A stretch of 29,399 nucleotides of DNA. Source: Scybalocola_A sp900557175 (GTDB lineage: Bacteria; Bacillota; Clostridia; Lachnospirales; Lachnospiraceae). Each line of letters starts with the position of its first letter. The stretch's first letter is position 1. The position numbers were made by a program, and so were the translations under genes. The notes below the pieces were generated by a model, which was given only the letters and a program-made list of their open reading frames with translations, had not been told where the DNA came from and made no database searches. Positions 15,701-23,856 of the stretch are shown piece after piece. The stretch spans positions 1 to 29,399 of the forward strand of contig CALADH010000022.1 in the NCBI GenBank assembly GCA_937890745.1. The letters run 5' to 3'.

Positions 15701-18700
15701 AAGCACATCATATATAACCGGCACGACAATAACTGTCAGTATTGTACCGTAAATCATACCGCCGATTGTTACAATTGCCATCGGCTGAACCATATCGCTG
15801 CCGTCCCCAATGCCGAGCGCCATTGTAGACATAGCAAGAATTGTTGTCAGTGCCGTCATAAGAATCGGGCGCATACGCATACGTCCGGCCGTCACAAGCG
15901 CCTTTTTCTTTGCCATCCCTTCAAGGCGGAGCTGATTCACATAGTCAATAAATACAATACCGTTATTAACGATAATACCGCAGAGCATGACAAAGCCTAC
16001 AAGCGCAATGACGCTAAGACGGCTGCCTGTCACCCACAGACCGATAAAGCCGCCGGTAAAAGCAAGCGGAATTGTAAACATTACAATAAACGGTGACAAA
16101 AGTGACTGGAACTGGGCAACCATAATTAAATACATAATAAGAATACCAAGTCCCAAAAGCTGCATCAACTGACCGACAGCCTCATTAATCGATTCATTTT
16201 CGCCGGAATATTCAAGCGTATATCCGGCAGGCAGTTCATAGTCTGCAACTGCTCTCTTAAATTCTGACGCCATCAGCGATGCATTGTGATTTTCGTCAAC
16301 ACCGCAGGAAACGCTGATATAACGCTGTCCCCCATCTCTTGTTACCGCAGACAGTCCTGTATCATCGGTAATTTGTGCAATATCCGATAATGCCACCTGA
16401 CTTTCCGCTCCTGAAGCATCGGATGCTGTCAGCTTGAAATTCTTTATATCCTCCCGTGTCATATGCTCGTCCGCACCGTCGATCACGTAAATATCCATAT
16501 CCGCATCATCTGTTGAAAGCGACGTCGCTGCCGAAGAAGCCGACACTGCCGCTGAAATCTGCTGATATATCTGTGCCACCGTCAAATTGTGAAGCATAGC
16601 TTCTTTTTTATTCACCGTAATCCGAAGCTCAGGCGATGGACTCTCCTGACCGTCAGAAATATCTGTCGTTCCTTCCAATGAGGCCATAATCTCAGAAAGA
16701 TCTGATGCAATTTCTTTCAGCGTGTCAATATCTCTGCCCTTAATCATCACCTGAATACCCGAACCGCCGAGTGCGGACATATCCATCGTCGTTCCTGAAG
16801 CTGTCACTTCACAATCCATATCCGCAGATGCATCCTCGATCGCACCGGCAATCTGCCGACTTGTCAGCTTGCGGTTTTCATCCAGAAGCACATACATGAT
16901 TGCACTGTCAGTTGCGGTATCGCCCATAGAGCTCATCATACTTAAACCGGAGCCGAGCATCACGCCGACATCGGCAACACCTTCCACCTTGCCGGTACGC
17001 ATCATCACCTCGTCGGCAATCGCTGCAGCCTCATCAAATGTCGTATCCTCATCCATTTTTATTGAAACAGAAATCTGCGGCGCGTCAGATTCCCCCATAA
17101 ATTCCATGCCGCGCACGAGCACTGCGCCGATACTTGCACCAAGAAGTACAAAAGTTACAGCAATAACAATCAGCCTGTGTGACAGCGACCAGCAAAGCAC
17201 CTTCTCATACCGGTTCAAAAACTTATTAAAAATCGGATGCACACGCTCCTGCGTTGTTTTTAAAACGCCCGCCGCCATCATCGGCACAACAGTCAATGCG
17301 ACGATAAGACTGGCAATCAGCGAGTAGGCAATGGTCAGTACAAGGTCAACAAAAAGCTGTCGCGTCAGTCCTTCTGTAAAAATAATCGGTGCCCATATAC
17401 AGATGGTTGTCAATGTTGAAGCAACAATCGCACCGGTGACCTGTTTTGCACCGGCAATGGCTGCCTCTTTAACCGGTGTCCCCTCACTTCGCAGTCTGTA
17501 AATATTTTCAATAACAACAATTGAATTATCTACAAGCATTCCGACACCGAGCGCAAGTCCCGATAATGAAATTATATTCATGGAAACACCTGTAAAGTAC
17601 ATCAGTGTCATTGCAAAAACAACGCTGACCGGGATTGACACTGCAATGACTAACGTCGGCCGTATATCCTTTAAGAAAAGAAACAGTACAATAATTGCCA
17701 AAAAAGCACCAATCACAAGGTTACTCAGTACCGAGCCGATCACCTGATCTATGTAAATTCCCTGATCCATCAGTGCAGTCATAGACACGCCATAGCCTGC
17801 CACCGTATCAGAGGTCATATAATTGCGGACACGCTTTGCAACATCCGCTGTCGAATAGCCGTTTTGCTTTTCAACAGAAATAAGAACAGCGGCATTGCCA
17901 TTCATCTTTGCATAAACCTCACCACTGTTGTCACTGACGGCAATATCGGCTACATCCTCAAGATATACCTCGCCGAGCCCCTGTTCTGATAAATCAGCAA
18001 TCACAAGCTTTTTAATGTCATCAATATTTTCAAATTTATTGCCGACGCGCACCATATAGCTCATGCCGTCTTCTGTCACATAACCGGCCGGCATTGAAAA
18101 GTTCTGCGCCATTAAAATACCTTCGACAGTTTCTTTTGTAATAACCTTACCGATATCAGCACCCGCAAGGGCAGATTCTTTTGTTTGATCAAGCTCTGCT
18201 TTAGCTTCCGAAAGCTTTGCCTCACCTGCCGCAAGCTGTGCCTCGGTCACACTCATATCAATCGTTGCCAGCGCCTTATTTTTGCTGAGCGCCGCCATCG
18301 CATCATCCACGGTCTGCTCTCCGGCTGCAATTTTTTCTTCCGCCTGCGCCACAGCCTCACGTCCGAGTGCCAGCTGCTCTTTTGCCGTATTAATTTTTTC
18401 ATGTGCCGCTGCCGTATCTCCGAGCAATGCCTTCGCCGCCTCATAGGACGTCTCCAGTTGAATAATCTCGGCGTCAAGCTTCGCCTTTTCGCCGCTTAAC
18501 GTTTCCAGCTGCTGTGTGATTGTATCGACACTTTCTGCCAATGCTTTTTTTGCATCATATTCTGCAATACGGGCATCCACCTCAGAAAGCTGAGTATTGA
18601 GCACTTCAAGCTGCGCCTGTTTTTCCGCCTCAGAAAGCTGGGAATTTCCCATCACCTCAGAAATCTTTGTTTCAAGCTCAGCTTTTAACGATACCGCCGC

Positions 18701-19705
18701 CTCGTAATTTTGCTTAAACGTCTCGCTCTCTACTTCCGTCTTTGCCTGCTCTGCCGCCGCCTTCTGCCCTTTGAGCGCTTCAATCGACTGGCTCATTGCA
18801 CTTTGAGACGCCCGCGCGGTTTCAAGCTGGATACCGAGCTCACTAAGACGCCCTTCAGCCTCAGAAAGTTCTTTTTCCATCATATCTACAGCCTGCTGCG
18901 CCAGCTCAAGCTGCGTCTTCTTATCTGCAAGCTCATTTTTCCCCTGTGCAATCTGGATTTTGCCGTCGGTCAGCTTATTTTCGGCCTCAGCCATTTGGGA
19001 TGCAGCACTTTCCTTACCCGCTTCAAGCGACTGCCTGCCATCCTCAAGATTCTGTTTGTTTTTATCCAGTTCTCCCTCAGCCTCAGAAAATTTGTCATTA
19101 ATTTTTCCTGTCAGCTTTTCGCTGAATCCGTCCAGCTTTTCTTCACTCAAAACAACCTGAATAAAGCTGTCTGTAAGACCTGATGCTGTCACTGACGCAA
19201 CGCCCTCCATACTCTCAATATCCGGGCTTATTTTCTCATTAAAAAGCTTCGTTATCTCAAGCGGCGTCATTACCTCACCGGCAATGGCTGCCACCATGAC
19301 AGGCATCATATCCGGATTCATCTTCATAATCATCGGCGAACCAACCCCATCCGGCCAGTACGAGCGGAGCATATCAAGACTTTCTCTCATTTCAAGCATC
19401 GCCGAATCCATATTTGTATCGGTATTAAATTCCAAAACAACGACGGAATAATTCTCAGACGATGTGGAACTGACATGCTTAATATTGCTCACTGTTGCCA
19501 TCGAAGCTTCTACCGGCTCTGTCACAACCTGCTCCACCTGTTCAGGGCTGGCCCCCTGATAAGTCGTCATAACAATCGCATACGGAAGCTCCATATTCGG
19601 CAATAAGTCTGTCGAAAGCTTCGTAAACGAAACAATTCCCAAAATAAGTACAATAAGCACCGAAACAATGACTGTATACGGCTTCTTTACACTAAAACGC
19701 GACAT
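15677..19705 (-). CDS. RND-type efflux permease with an inserted coiled coil, 1342 aa
   Basis: A proton-driven exporter of the HAE1/AcrB-like RND family. TM1 is near residues 12-30, followed by a porter domain (LSTDLLPNMELPYAIV, GASPEQVEQVVTEPVE). The TM2-TM6 block contains GLALGVGMLVDNSIVVIENI, with the first of the paired TM4 acidic residues kept and the second replaced by Asn. A second porter half and the final TM block (GIIVNNGIVFIDYVNQLRLEG) follow. The usual length is 1000-1070. The excess is residues about 192-512, an almost pure heptad-rich Ala/Glu/Lys/Gln coiled coil inserted in the first porter half, outside the membrane. GGAGG lies 6 bases before the ATG. No adaptor (membrane-fusion) gene or outer-membrane channel is nearby. 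The substrate is unknown. Confidence 0.93.
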   Translation of the reverse strand: MSRFSVKKPYTVIVSVLIVLILGIVSFTKLSTDLLPNMELPYAIVMTTYQGASPEQVEQVVTEPVEASMATVSNIKHVSSTSSENYSVVVLEFNTDTNMDSAMLEMRESLDMLRSYWPDGVGSPMIMKMNPDMMPVMVAAIAGEVMTPLEITKLFNEKISPDIESMEGVASVTASGLTDSFIQVVLSEEKLDGFSEKLTGKINDKFSEAEGELDKNKQNLEDGRQSLEAGKESAASQMAEAENKLTDGKIQIAQGKNELADKKTQLELAQQAVDMMEKELSEAEGRLSELGIQLETARASQSAMSQSIEALKGQKAAAEQAKTEVESETFKQNYEAAVSLKAELETKISEVMGNSQLSEAEKQAQLEVLNTQLSEVDARIAEYDAKKALAESVDTITQQLETLSGEKAKLDAEIIQLETSYEAAKALLGDTAAAHEKINTAKEQLALGREAVAQAEEKIAAGEQTVDDAMAALSKNKALATIDMSVTEAQLAAGEAKLSEAKAELDQTKESALAGADIGKVITKETVEGILMAQNFSMPAGYVTEDGMSYMVRVGNKFENIDDIKKLVIADLSEQGLGEVYLEDVADIAVSDNSGEVYAKMNGNAAVLISVEKQNGYSTADVAKRVRNYMTSDTVAGYGVSMTALMDQGIYIDQVIGSVLSNLVIGAFLAIIVLFLFLKDIRPTLVIAVSIPVSVVFAMTLMYFTGVSMNIISLSGLALGVGMLVDNSIVVIENIYRLRSEGTPVKEAAIAGAKQVTGAIVASTLTTICIWAPIIFTEGLTRQLFVDLVLTIAYSLIASLIVALTVVPMMAAGVLKTTQERVHPIFNKFLNRYEKVLCWSLSHRLIVIAVTFVLLGASIGAVLVRGMEFMGESDAPQISVSIKMDEDTTFDEAAAIADEVMMRTGKVEGVADVGVMLGSGLSMMSSMGDTATDSAIMYVLLDENRKLTSRQIAGAIEDASADMDCEVTASGTTMDMSALGGSGIQVMIKGRDIDTLKEIASDLSEIMASLEGTTDISDGQESPSPELRITVNKKEAMLHNLTVAQIYQQISAAVSASSAATSLSTDDADMDIYVIDGADEHMTREDIKNFKLTASDASGAESQVALSDIAQITDDTGLSAVTRDGGQRYISVSCGVDENHNASLMASEFKRAVADYELPAGYTLEYSGENESINEAVGQLMQLLGLGILIMYLIMVAQFQSLLSPFIVMFTIPLAFTGGFIGLWVTGSRLSVIALVGFVMLCGIIVNNGIVFIDYVNQLRLEGMAKKKALVTAGRMRMRPILMTALTTILAMSTMALGIGDGSDMVQPMAIVTIGGMIYGTILTVIVVPVIYDVLHREKRSQ

Positions 19706-19733
19706 CTTTATTTCCTCCCTGAGTTGTCCTTAG

Positions 19734-19755
19734 CAGATCAGTGTTTACTGACCTG
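19734..19755. promoter_or_regulatory. 22-bp near-perfect palindrome in the RND leader
   Basis: Arms CAGATCAGT (19734-19742) and ACTGACCTG (19747-19755) surround 4 bases. As DNA 8 of 9 positions are symmetrical, and as minus-strand RNA all 9 pair (one G-U). It lies just downstream of the candidate RND promoter, the usual place of a repressor site. No regulator gene sits beside it. Confidence 0.6.
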
Positions 19756-19770
19756 AATGTCATTATTATA

Positions 19771-19800
19771 AGTATACGGCTGTGCCGCTTTTTACATCAA
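19771..19800 (-). promoter_or_regulatory. Candidate promoter of the RND gene
   Basis: On the minus strand TTGATG (19800-19795), an 18-bp spacer and TATACT (19776-19771). The -35 overlaps the final codons of the 142-aa gene. Both boxes deviate from consensus by one or two bases. Confidence 0.45.
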
Positions 19801-20220
19801 GTTATTTTTTAAAATACGATGTAAATTTTCTATATCCTGAACAAACATAGATATATCATAATTCACAAAATATCTCATAAATATCCGCTTCGGAATATGA
19901 AAATGTCCGCAGACGATTTCAAGCTTTTCAAATTCATCATCATCGGCAACAATCAGCGTACCCATCAGATCAAAAAACTTTTCATAATAAGAAAATATCG
20001 AAGAAAAAATCTTTTTCCAGTGGCCATCCTGCCCGTTTGCAAGCGCTTCAATTTTTGCAGCATCCTGTTTAATCACAGCATTCACGCCATCCTCATCAAC
20101 GAGATGAAGCTCATTAAAACGGCTGTTAATTTTCGCGGCCAGCGACTTAAAATATCCCGCCGCGGCCGCAATACACGCTGTCTCGTTTAGACAGGCCTCC
20201 TTATTTTTACTCTTTTCCAT
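19792..20220 (-). CDS. Uncharacterised 142-aa helical protein
   Basis: A predicted soluble, mostly helical protein of 142 residues with no signal peptide, membrane segment or recognised motif. It opens MEKSKNKEACLNETAC and ends HRILKNNLM. Its middle part is rich in aromatic residues (HWKKIFSSIFSYYEKFFDLM, then IPKRIFMRYFVNYD). The start at 20220 is chosen because GGAGGGG lies 6 bases upstream. The reading frame stays open to 20382, but that part runs through promoter and hairpin sequence and is not believed to be coding. It is divergent from the ABC-F gene and upstream of the RND gene on the same strand. No helix-turn-helix is evident, so it is not an obvious regulator of either. Confidence 0.8.
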   Translation of the reverse strand: MEKSKNKEACLNETACIAAAAGYFKSLAAKINSRFNELHLVDEDGVNAVIKQDAAKIEALANGQDGHWKKIFSSIFSYYEKFFDLMGTLIVADDDEFEKLEIVCGHFHIPKRIFMRYFVNYDISMFVQDIENLHRILKNNLM

Positions 20221-20243
20221 CAATAACCCCTCCGCTTTTTTAA

Positions 20244-20264
20244 TATGTGCAATCATTATACCAC
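20244..20264 (-). promoter_or_regulatory. Proximal copy of a duplicated extended -10 element
   Basis: On the minus strand this reads GTGGTATAAT-GATTGCACATA, with a perfect TATAAT (20260-20255) preceded by TGG, an extended -10. It lies 35 bases before the 142-aa start. It matches 20374-20396 apart from a 2-base difference. No good -35 is found. Confidence 0.6.
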
Positions 20265-20327
20265 GCGCGCAGGAAAGCAAGCGCCTGAAGGGCATTTGCT
20301 TTGCAAGCCGTGGATTGCCGGTATAAT

Positions 20328-20384
20328 CGTCACGGACGTGACGGCAAGCTGACTTCGTCAGCTTGGATTGCACTATGTGCAATC
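20328..20384. repeat. Three consecutive short hairpins in the leader of the 142-aa gene
   Basis: Perfect stems of 7, 8 and 8 bp: CGTCACG / CGTGACG (20328-20334, 20337-20343), AAGCTGAC / GTCAGCTT (20346-20353, 20357-20364) and GATTGCAC / GTGCAATC (20366-20373, 20377-20384). The loops are only 2-3 bases. None is followed by a T-tract. They fill the space between the two copies of the duplicated -10 element. Confidence 0.8.
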
Positions 20385-20386
20385 AT

Positions 20387-20416
20387 ATTATACCACAAAC
20401 CGTAAAATGCTTGCAA
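20387..20416 (-). promoter_or_regulatory. Distal promoter of the 142-aa gene
   Basis: On the minus strand TTGCAA (20416-20411), an 18-bp spacer and a perfect extended -10 TGGTATAAT (TATAAT at 20392-20387). The -35 hexamer is palindromic and is shared with the divergent ABC-F promoter. Confidence 0.6.
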
Positions 20417-20439
20417 ATCCCGCCCCTTTAAGTTACAAT
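20411..20439 (+). promoter_or_regulatory. Promoter of the ABC-F gene
   Basis: TTGCAA (20411-20416), a 17-bp spacer and TACAAT (20434-20439), about 42 bases before the start codon. It shares its -35 with the divergent promoter of the 142-aa gene. Confidence 0.55.
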
Positions 20440-20481
20440 CAGTAAGAATGACTGCCCGGCGCAGTAAAAGGAGAAAAAAAT

Positions 20482-22032
20482 ATGATTTTAAATGTAAAAA
20501 ACTTAAGCCACGGTTTCGGTGACCGTGCCATCTTTAATAACGTTTCCTTCCGTCTTTTAAAAGGTGAACATATCGGCCTCATCGGCGCCAACGGTGAAGG
20601 AAAATCAACATTTATGAATATTATTACAGGCAAGCTGATGCCGGATGAGGGTACTGTGGAATGGGCAAAAAATGTCCGCGTCGGTTATCTCGACCAGCAT
20701 ACGGTACTCACTCAGGGCATGACCATCCGCGATGTTTTAAAGTCAGCCTTCACATGGCTTTTTGATATGGAAGCTAAGATGAATGAAATCTGCGAACATA
20801 TGGGCGATGCCGATGAAGACACAATGGCAAAAATGCTCGACGAGCTTGGCACAATCCAGGATATGCTCACCCAGCACGATTTTTATATGATCGACGCCAA
20901 AGTTGATGAAATCGCCCGCGCTTTCGGCATTGACGATATCGGACTTGACAGGGATGTGACTGATTTAAGCGGCGGCCAGCGTACAAAAATACTGCTTGCA
21001 AAGCTTCTGCTTGAAAAGCCGGATATCCTGCTTCTTGACGAGCCGACAAACTATTTGGACGAACAGCATATTGAATGGCTGAAACGTTACTTAAATGATT
21101 ATGAAAGCGCCTTTATTTTGATTTCCCACGATATTCCATTTTTAAACAGTGTCATTAATCTTATTTATCATATGGAAAATCAGGAATTAAACCGCTACGT
21201 CGGCGATTATGACCATTTTATGAGAGTTTATGAAATGAAAAAAGCCCAGCTTCAGGCTGCCTATAATAAACAACAGCAGGAAATCAACGAGCTCAAAGAC
21301 TTTGTTGCAAGAAATAAGGCGCGTGTCGCTACAAGAAATATGGCGATGTCACGCCAGAAAAAGCTTGATAAAATGGATGTTATCGAACTGGCAAGAGAAA
21401 AGCCTAAGCCGGAATTTAATTTCAAGAGCGCCCGCGCCTCCGGAAAAGTAATTTTTGAAACGACAGACCTTGTCATCGGCTACGACAGTCCGCTGTCCAA
21501 ACCGATTAATCTGCGCATGGAGCGCGGCGAAAAAATCGCCTTAACAGGCGCTAACGGCATCGGAAAAACGACGCTGCTTAAAAGTATCTTAGGCCTTATA
21601 GAACCTTATTCCGGCCGCGTCGTCCTCGGCGATTATCTTTATAAAGGTTATTTTGAACAGGAAATGAGCGGCGATATGACCAATACATGTATTGAAGAAA
21701 TATGGGAAAGCTTCCCGTCCATGACACAGTATGAGGTGCGCTCTGCCCTCGCAAAATGCGGTCTAACAACAAAGCACATCGAAAGTCAGGTACGTGTTTT
21801 AAGCGGCGGTGAGCAGGCAAAAGTCCGCCTGTGCAAAATCATCAACACCGAGACAAATATTCTTCTTTTAGACGAGCCGACAAACCACTTGGATGTCGAC
21901 GCCAAAGAAGAATTAAAACGGGCACTTAAAGCCTACAAAGGCTCGATTCTTCTTATCTGCCACGAACCCGAATTTTATCGGGATATCGTCACAAAAACAA
22001 TCGACTGTATGGAATGGTCAACAAAGCTGTAA
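20482..22032 (+). CDS. ABC-F family ATPase (ribosome-associated type)
   Basis: A soluble protein with two ABC domains and no membrane segments. ABC-F proteins act on the ribosome, either as translation factors or by protecting it from antibiotics. Domain 1 has Walker A GANGEGKST (about residues 36-44), signature LSGGQ, and Walker B ILLLDEPTNYLD. A charged helical linker (about 230-310) follows, and then domain 2 has Walker A GANGIGKTT, signature LSGGEQAKVRL, and Walker B ILLLDEPTNHLD. At 516 residues, with a linker of ordinary length, it looks like a housekeeping ABC-F protein rather than a long-arm resistance factor, but the subfamily cannot be fixed by eye. AGGAG lies upstream of the ATG with an A-rich gap. 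Its stop is inside a palindrome shared with the convergent dnaK-like gene. Confidence 0.93.
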   Translation: MILNVKNLSHGFGDRAIFNNVSFRLLKGEHIGLIGANGEGKSTFMNIITGKLMPDEGTVEWAKNVRVGYLDQHTVLTQGMTIRDVLKSAFTWLFDMEAKMNEICEHMGDADEDTMAKMLDELGTIQDMLTQHDFYMIDAKVDEIARAFGIDDIGLDRDVTDLSGGQRTKILLAKLLLEKPDILLLDEPTNYLDEQHIEWLKRYLNDYESAFILISHDIPFLNSVINLIYHMENQELNRYVGDYDHFMRVYEMKKAQLQAAYNKQQQEINELKDFVARNKARVATRNMAMSRQKKLDKMDVIELAREKPKPEFNFKSARASGKVIFETTDLVIGYDSPLSKPINLRMERGEKIALTGANGIGKTTLLKSILGLIEPYSGRVVLGDYLYKGYFEQEMSGDMTNTCIEEIWESFPSMTQYEVRSALAKCGLTTKHIESQVRVLSGGEQAKVRLCKIINTETNILLLDEPTNHLDVDAKEELKRALKAYKGSILLICHEPEFYRDIVTKTIDCMEWSTKL

Positions 22033-22052
22033 CGGGATATCCCGCTACAGCT
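22025..22052. terminator. Shared palindrome across the ABC-F and dnaK-like stop codons
   Basis: Arms AGCTGTA (22025-22031) and TACAGCT (22046-22052) enclose a perfect 12-bp palindrome CGGGATATCCCG (22033-22044), with one mismatched position between them. It contains both stop codons (TAA ending 22032, and TAG read from 22047 on the minus strand). There is no T-tract, so it may slow polymerase or shield both 3' ends rather than act as a classical terminator. Confidence 0.65.
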
Positions 22053-23808
22053 GACCTGCCATATTCATAAGATTTCCGGCTGACCTTTCAAGTGCTTCCT
22101 TTGCCATCTTTATCTGGACGCCGTCGGCCGGTGTAATGTTGACAAGCTTTATTTTTTTCATCACCTTTTTAAGGTTTGCCAGATCTAATTTAATCTGATT
22201 CTTTTCTTCACGGCTAATCTGCTTCTTTGCCTTTGATGCAAGGGCACCTTCAACCTGAAGCATCAGGTTTTCAGCCTCATTGTAGGCAGCGACGGCTTCT
22301 TTCCGCTCACCGTCGGTTGCTTCAAAAGCCTGCGCATCTCTTACAGCACTTTCGATTTCCTCATCAGAAAGGTTCGATGAGGCGGTGATTGTCACCGACT
22401 GCTGACGGCCTGTCCCCAAATCCTTTGCTGAGACGCTTAAAATACCATTCACATCAATATCAAATGTCACTTCAATCTGAGGCACGCCTCTTGGCGCACG
22501 TTTAATGCCGTTTAATTTAAAATTACCAATCAGCTTATTATCTTTTGCAAACTGACGCTCACCCTGAAGTACCTTAATCTCAACAGTTGTCTGAAAGTTT
22601 CCGGCTGTTGTAAATATCTGACTGTATCTTGTCGGTATCGTTGAATTACGCTGAATCAGCGGCGTCGCAACACCCCCGACTGTCTCAATAGATAATGTCA
22701 GAGGCGTCACATCCATCAAAAGCACTTCATTAAGCCCGGTTTCGCCTGCAAGCTTGCCGCCCTGAATAGAAGCGCCGAGAGCGACACATTCGTCCGGGTT
22801 TAAATTCTTTCCCGGCTCATGACCTGTCAGCAGACGCACCTTATTCTGAACCGCCGGTATTCTCGTCGAGCCGCCGACTAAAAGTACACGGTTTAACTGG
22901 GAAGGGATAAGTCCCGCATCATTTAAGGCATTTTGTACAGGGACTGCCGTACGCTCCACAAGATCATAGGTCAGCTCATCAAACTGCGCTCTTGTGATTG
23001 TCATATCAAGATGCTTTCCGCCGTCCTTTGCGGCAGCAATAAACGGCAAATTAATATTGACCGATGTTGCTGATGAAAGCTCAATCTTTGCTTTTTCAGC
23101 CTCCTCCCGGATACGCTGCACTGCCATCTTATCCTTTGACAAATCAATGCGCTCTTTATTTTTAAATTCACGAATAATATATTGGGCAAGGCGTTCGTCA
23201 AAATCATCGCCGCCTAAATGATTATCGCCGGATGTTGCCAAAACTTCAATAACACCGCCGCCGATTTCAATAATTGACACATCAAATGTACCGCCGCCCA
23301 AATCATAAACCATAATTTTCTGGGCTGCCTCATTATCAAGTCCATAAGCAAGGGCTGCTGCTGTCGGCTCATTAATAATACGATGTACGTTAAGCCCTGC
23401 AATTCTTCCGGCATCTTTTGTCGCCTGACGCTGGGCATCGTCAAAATAGGCCGGCACCGTAATGACGGCGTCTGACACACTTTCGCCGAGATAGGCTTCA
23501 GCATCCTTTTTAAGCTTCATCAAAATCATCGCAGATATTTCCTGCGGCGTATACTTCTTTCCTTCAATATCAGCTCTGTAATCACTGCCCATATAGCGCT
23601 TAATCGAGGCAATCGTATATTCTGAATTTGTCACTGCCTGACGCTTTGCCGCCGCGCCGACAAGACGGTCGCCTGTTTTTGTAAAAGCTACGACAGAAGG
23701 TGTTGTTCTCGTGCCCTCGGCATTCGTAATCACAACCGGCCTTCCGCCCTCCAGCACTGCCACACAGCTGTTTGTTGTTCCTAAATCTATACCTATAATC
23801 TTACCCAT
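22045..23808 (-). CDS. dnaK: DnaK-like Hsp70 chaperone, 587 aa, outside a grpE-dnaJ cluster
   Basis: An ATP-driven protein-folding chaperone. The nucleotide-binding domain has IDLGTTNSCVAV (residues 7-18), the second phosphate loop in YDLGGGTFDVS, and the adenosine site LVGGSTRIPAVQ. The interdomain linker region is VLLMDVTPLTLSIETVGG (near 360), followed by the beta-sandwich substrate domain (LQGERQFAKDNKLIGNF) and a helical lid. At 587 residues it is about 20-30 shorter than typical Gram-positive DnaK, and the C-terminal tail lacks a disordered end. AAAGGAG precedes the ATG. It is 48 bases after pyrD with no terminator between, so it may be read with the pyr genes. grpE, dnaJ, hrcA and a CIRCE element are absent here. 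This suggests a second DnaK rather than the main one, which is an inference. Confidence 0.9.
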   Translation of the reverse strand: MGKIIGIDLGTTNSCVAVLEGGRPVVITNAEGTRTTPSVVAFTKTGDRLVGAAAKRQAVTNSEYTIASIKRYMGSDYRADIEGKKYTPQEISAMILMKLKKDAEAYLGESVSDAVITVPAYFDDAQRQATKDAGRIAGLNVHRIINEPTAAALAYGLDNEAAQKIMVYDLGGGTFDVSIIEIGGGVIEVLATSGDNHLGGDDFDERLAQYIIREFKNKERIDLSKDKMAVQRIREEAEKAKIELSSATSVNINLPFIAAAKDGGKHLDMTITRAQFDELTYDLVERTAVPVQNALNDAGLIPSQLNRVLLVGGSTRIPAVQNKVRLLTGHEPGKNLNPDECVALGASIQGGKLAGETGLNEVLLMDVTPLTLSIETVGGVATPLIQRNSTIPTRYSQIFTTAGNFQTTVEIKVLQGERQFAKDNKLIGNFKLNGIKRAPRGVPQIEVTFDIDVNGILSVSAKDLGTGRQQSVTITASSNLSDEEIESAVRDAQAFEATDGERKEAVAAYNEAENLMLQVEGALASKAKKQISREEKNQIKLDLANLKKVMKKIKLVNITPADGVQIKMAKEALERSAGNLMNMAGQL

Positions 23809-23856
23809 CCGTGCATCTCCTTTTAAGCTATATATTCAAAGTACCGATTTAAGCCT

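Noticed and set aside
20221..20382. N-terminal extension of the 142-aa gene by 54 codons
   Set aside because: The extension runs through the hairpins and the proximal -10 element. The internal ATG at 20220 has an excellent GGAGGGG site.
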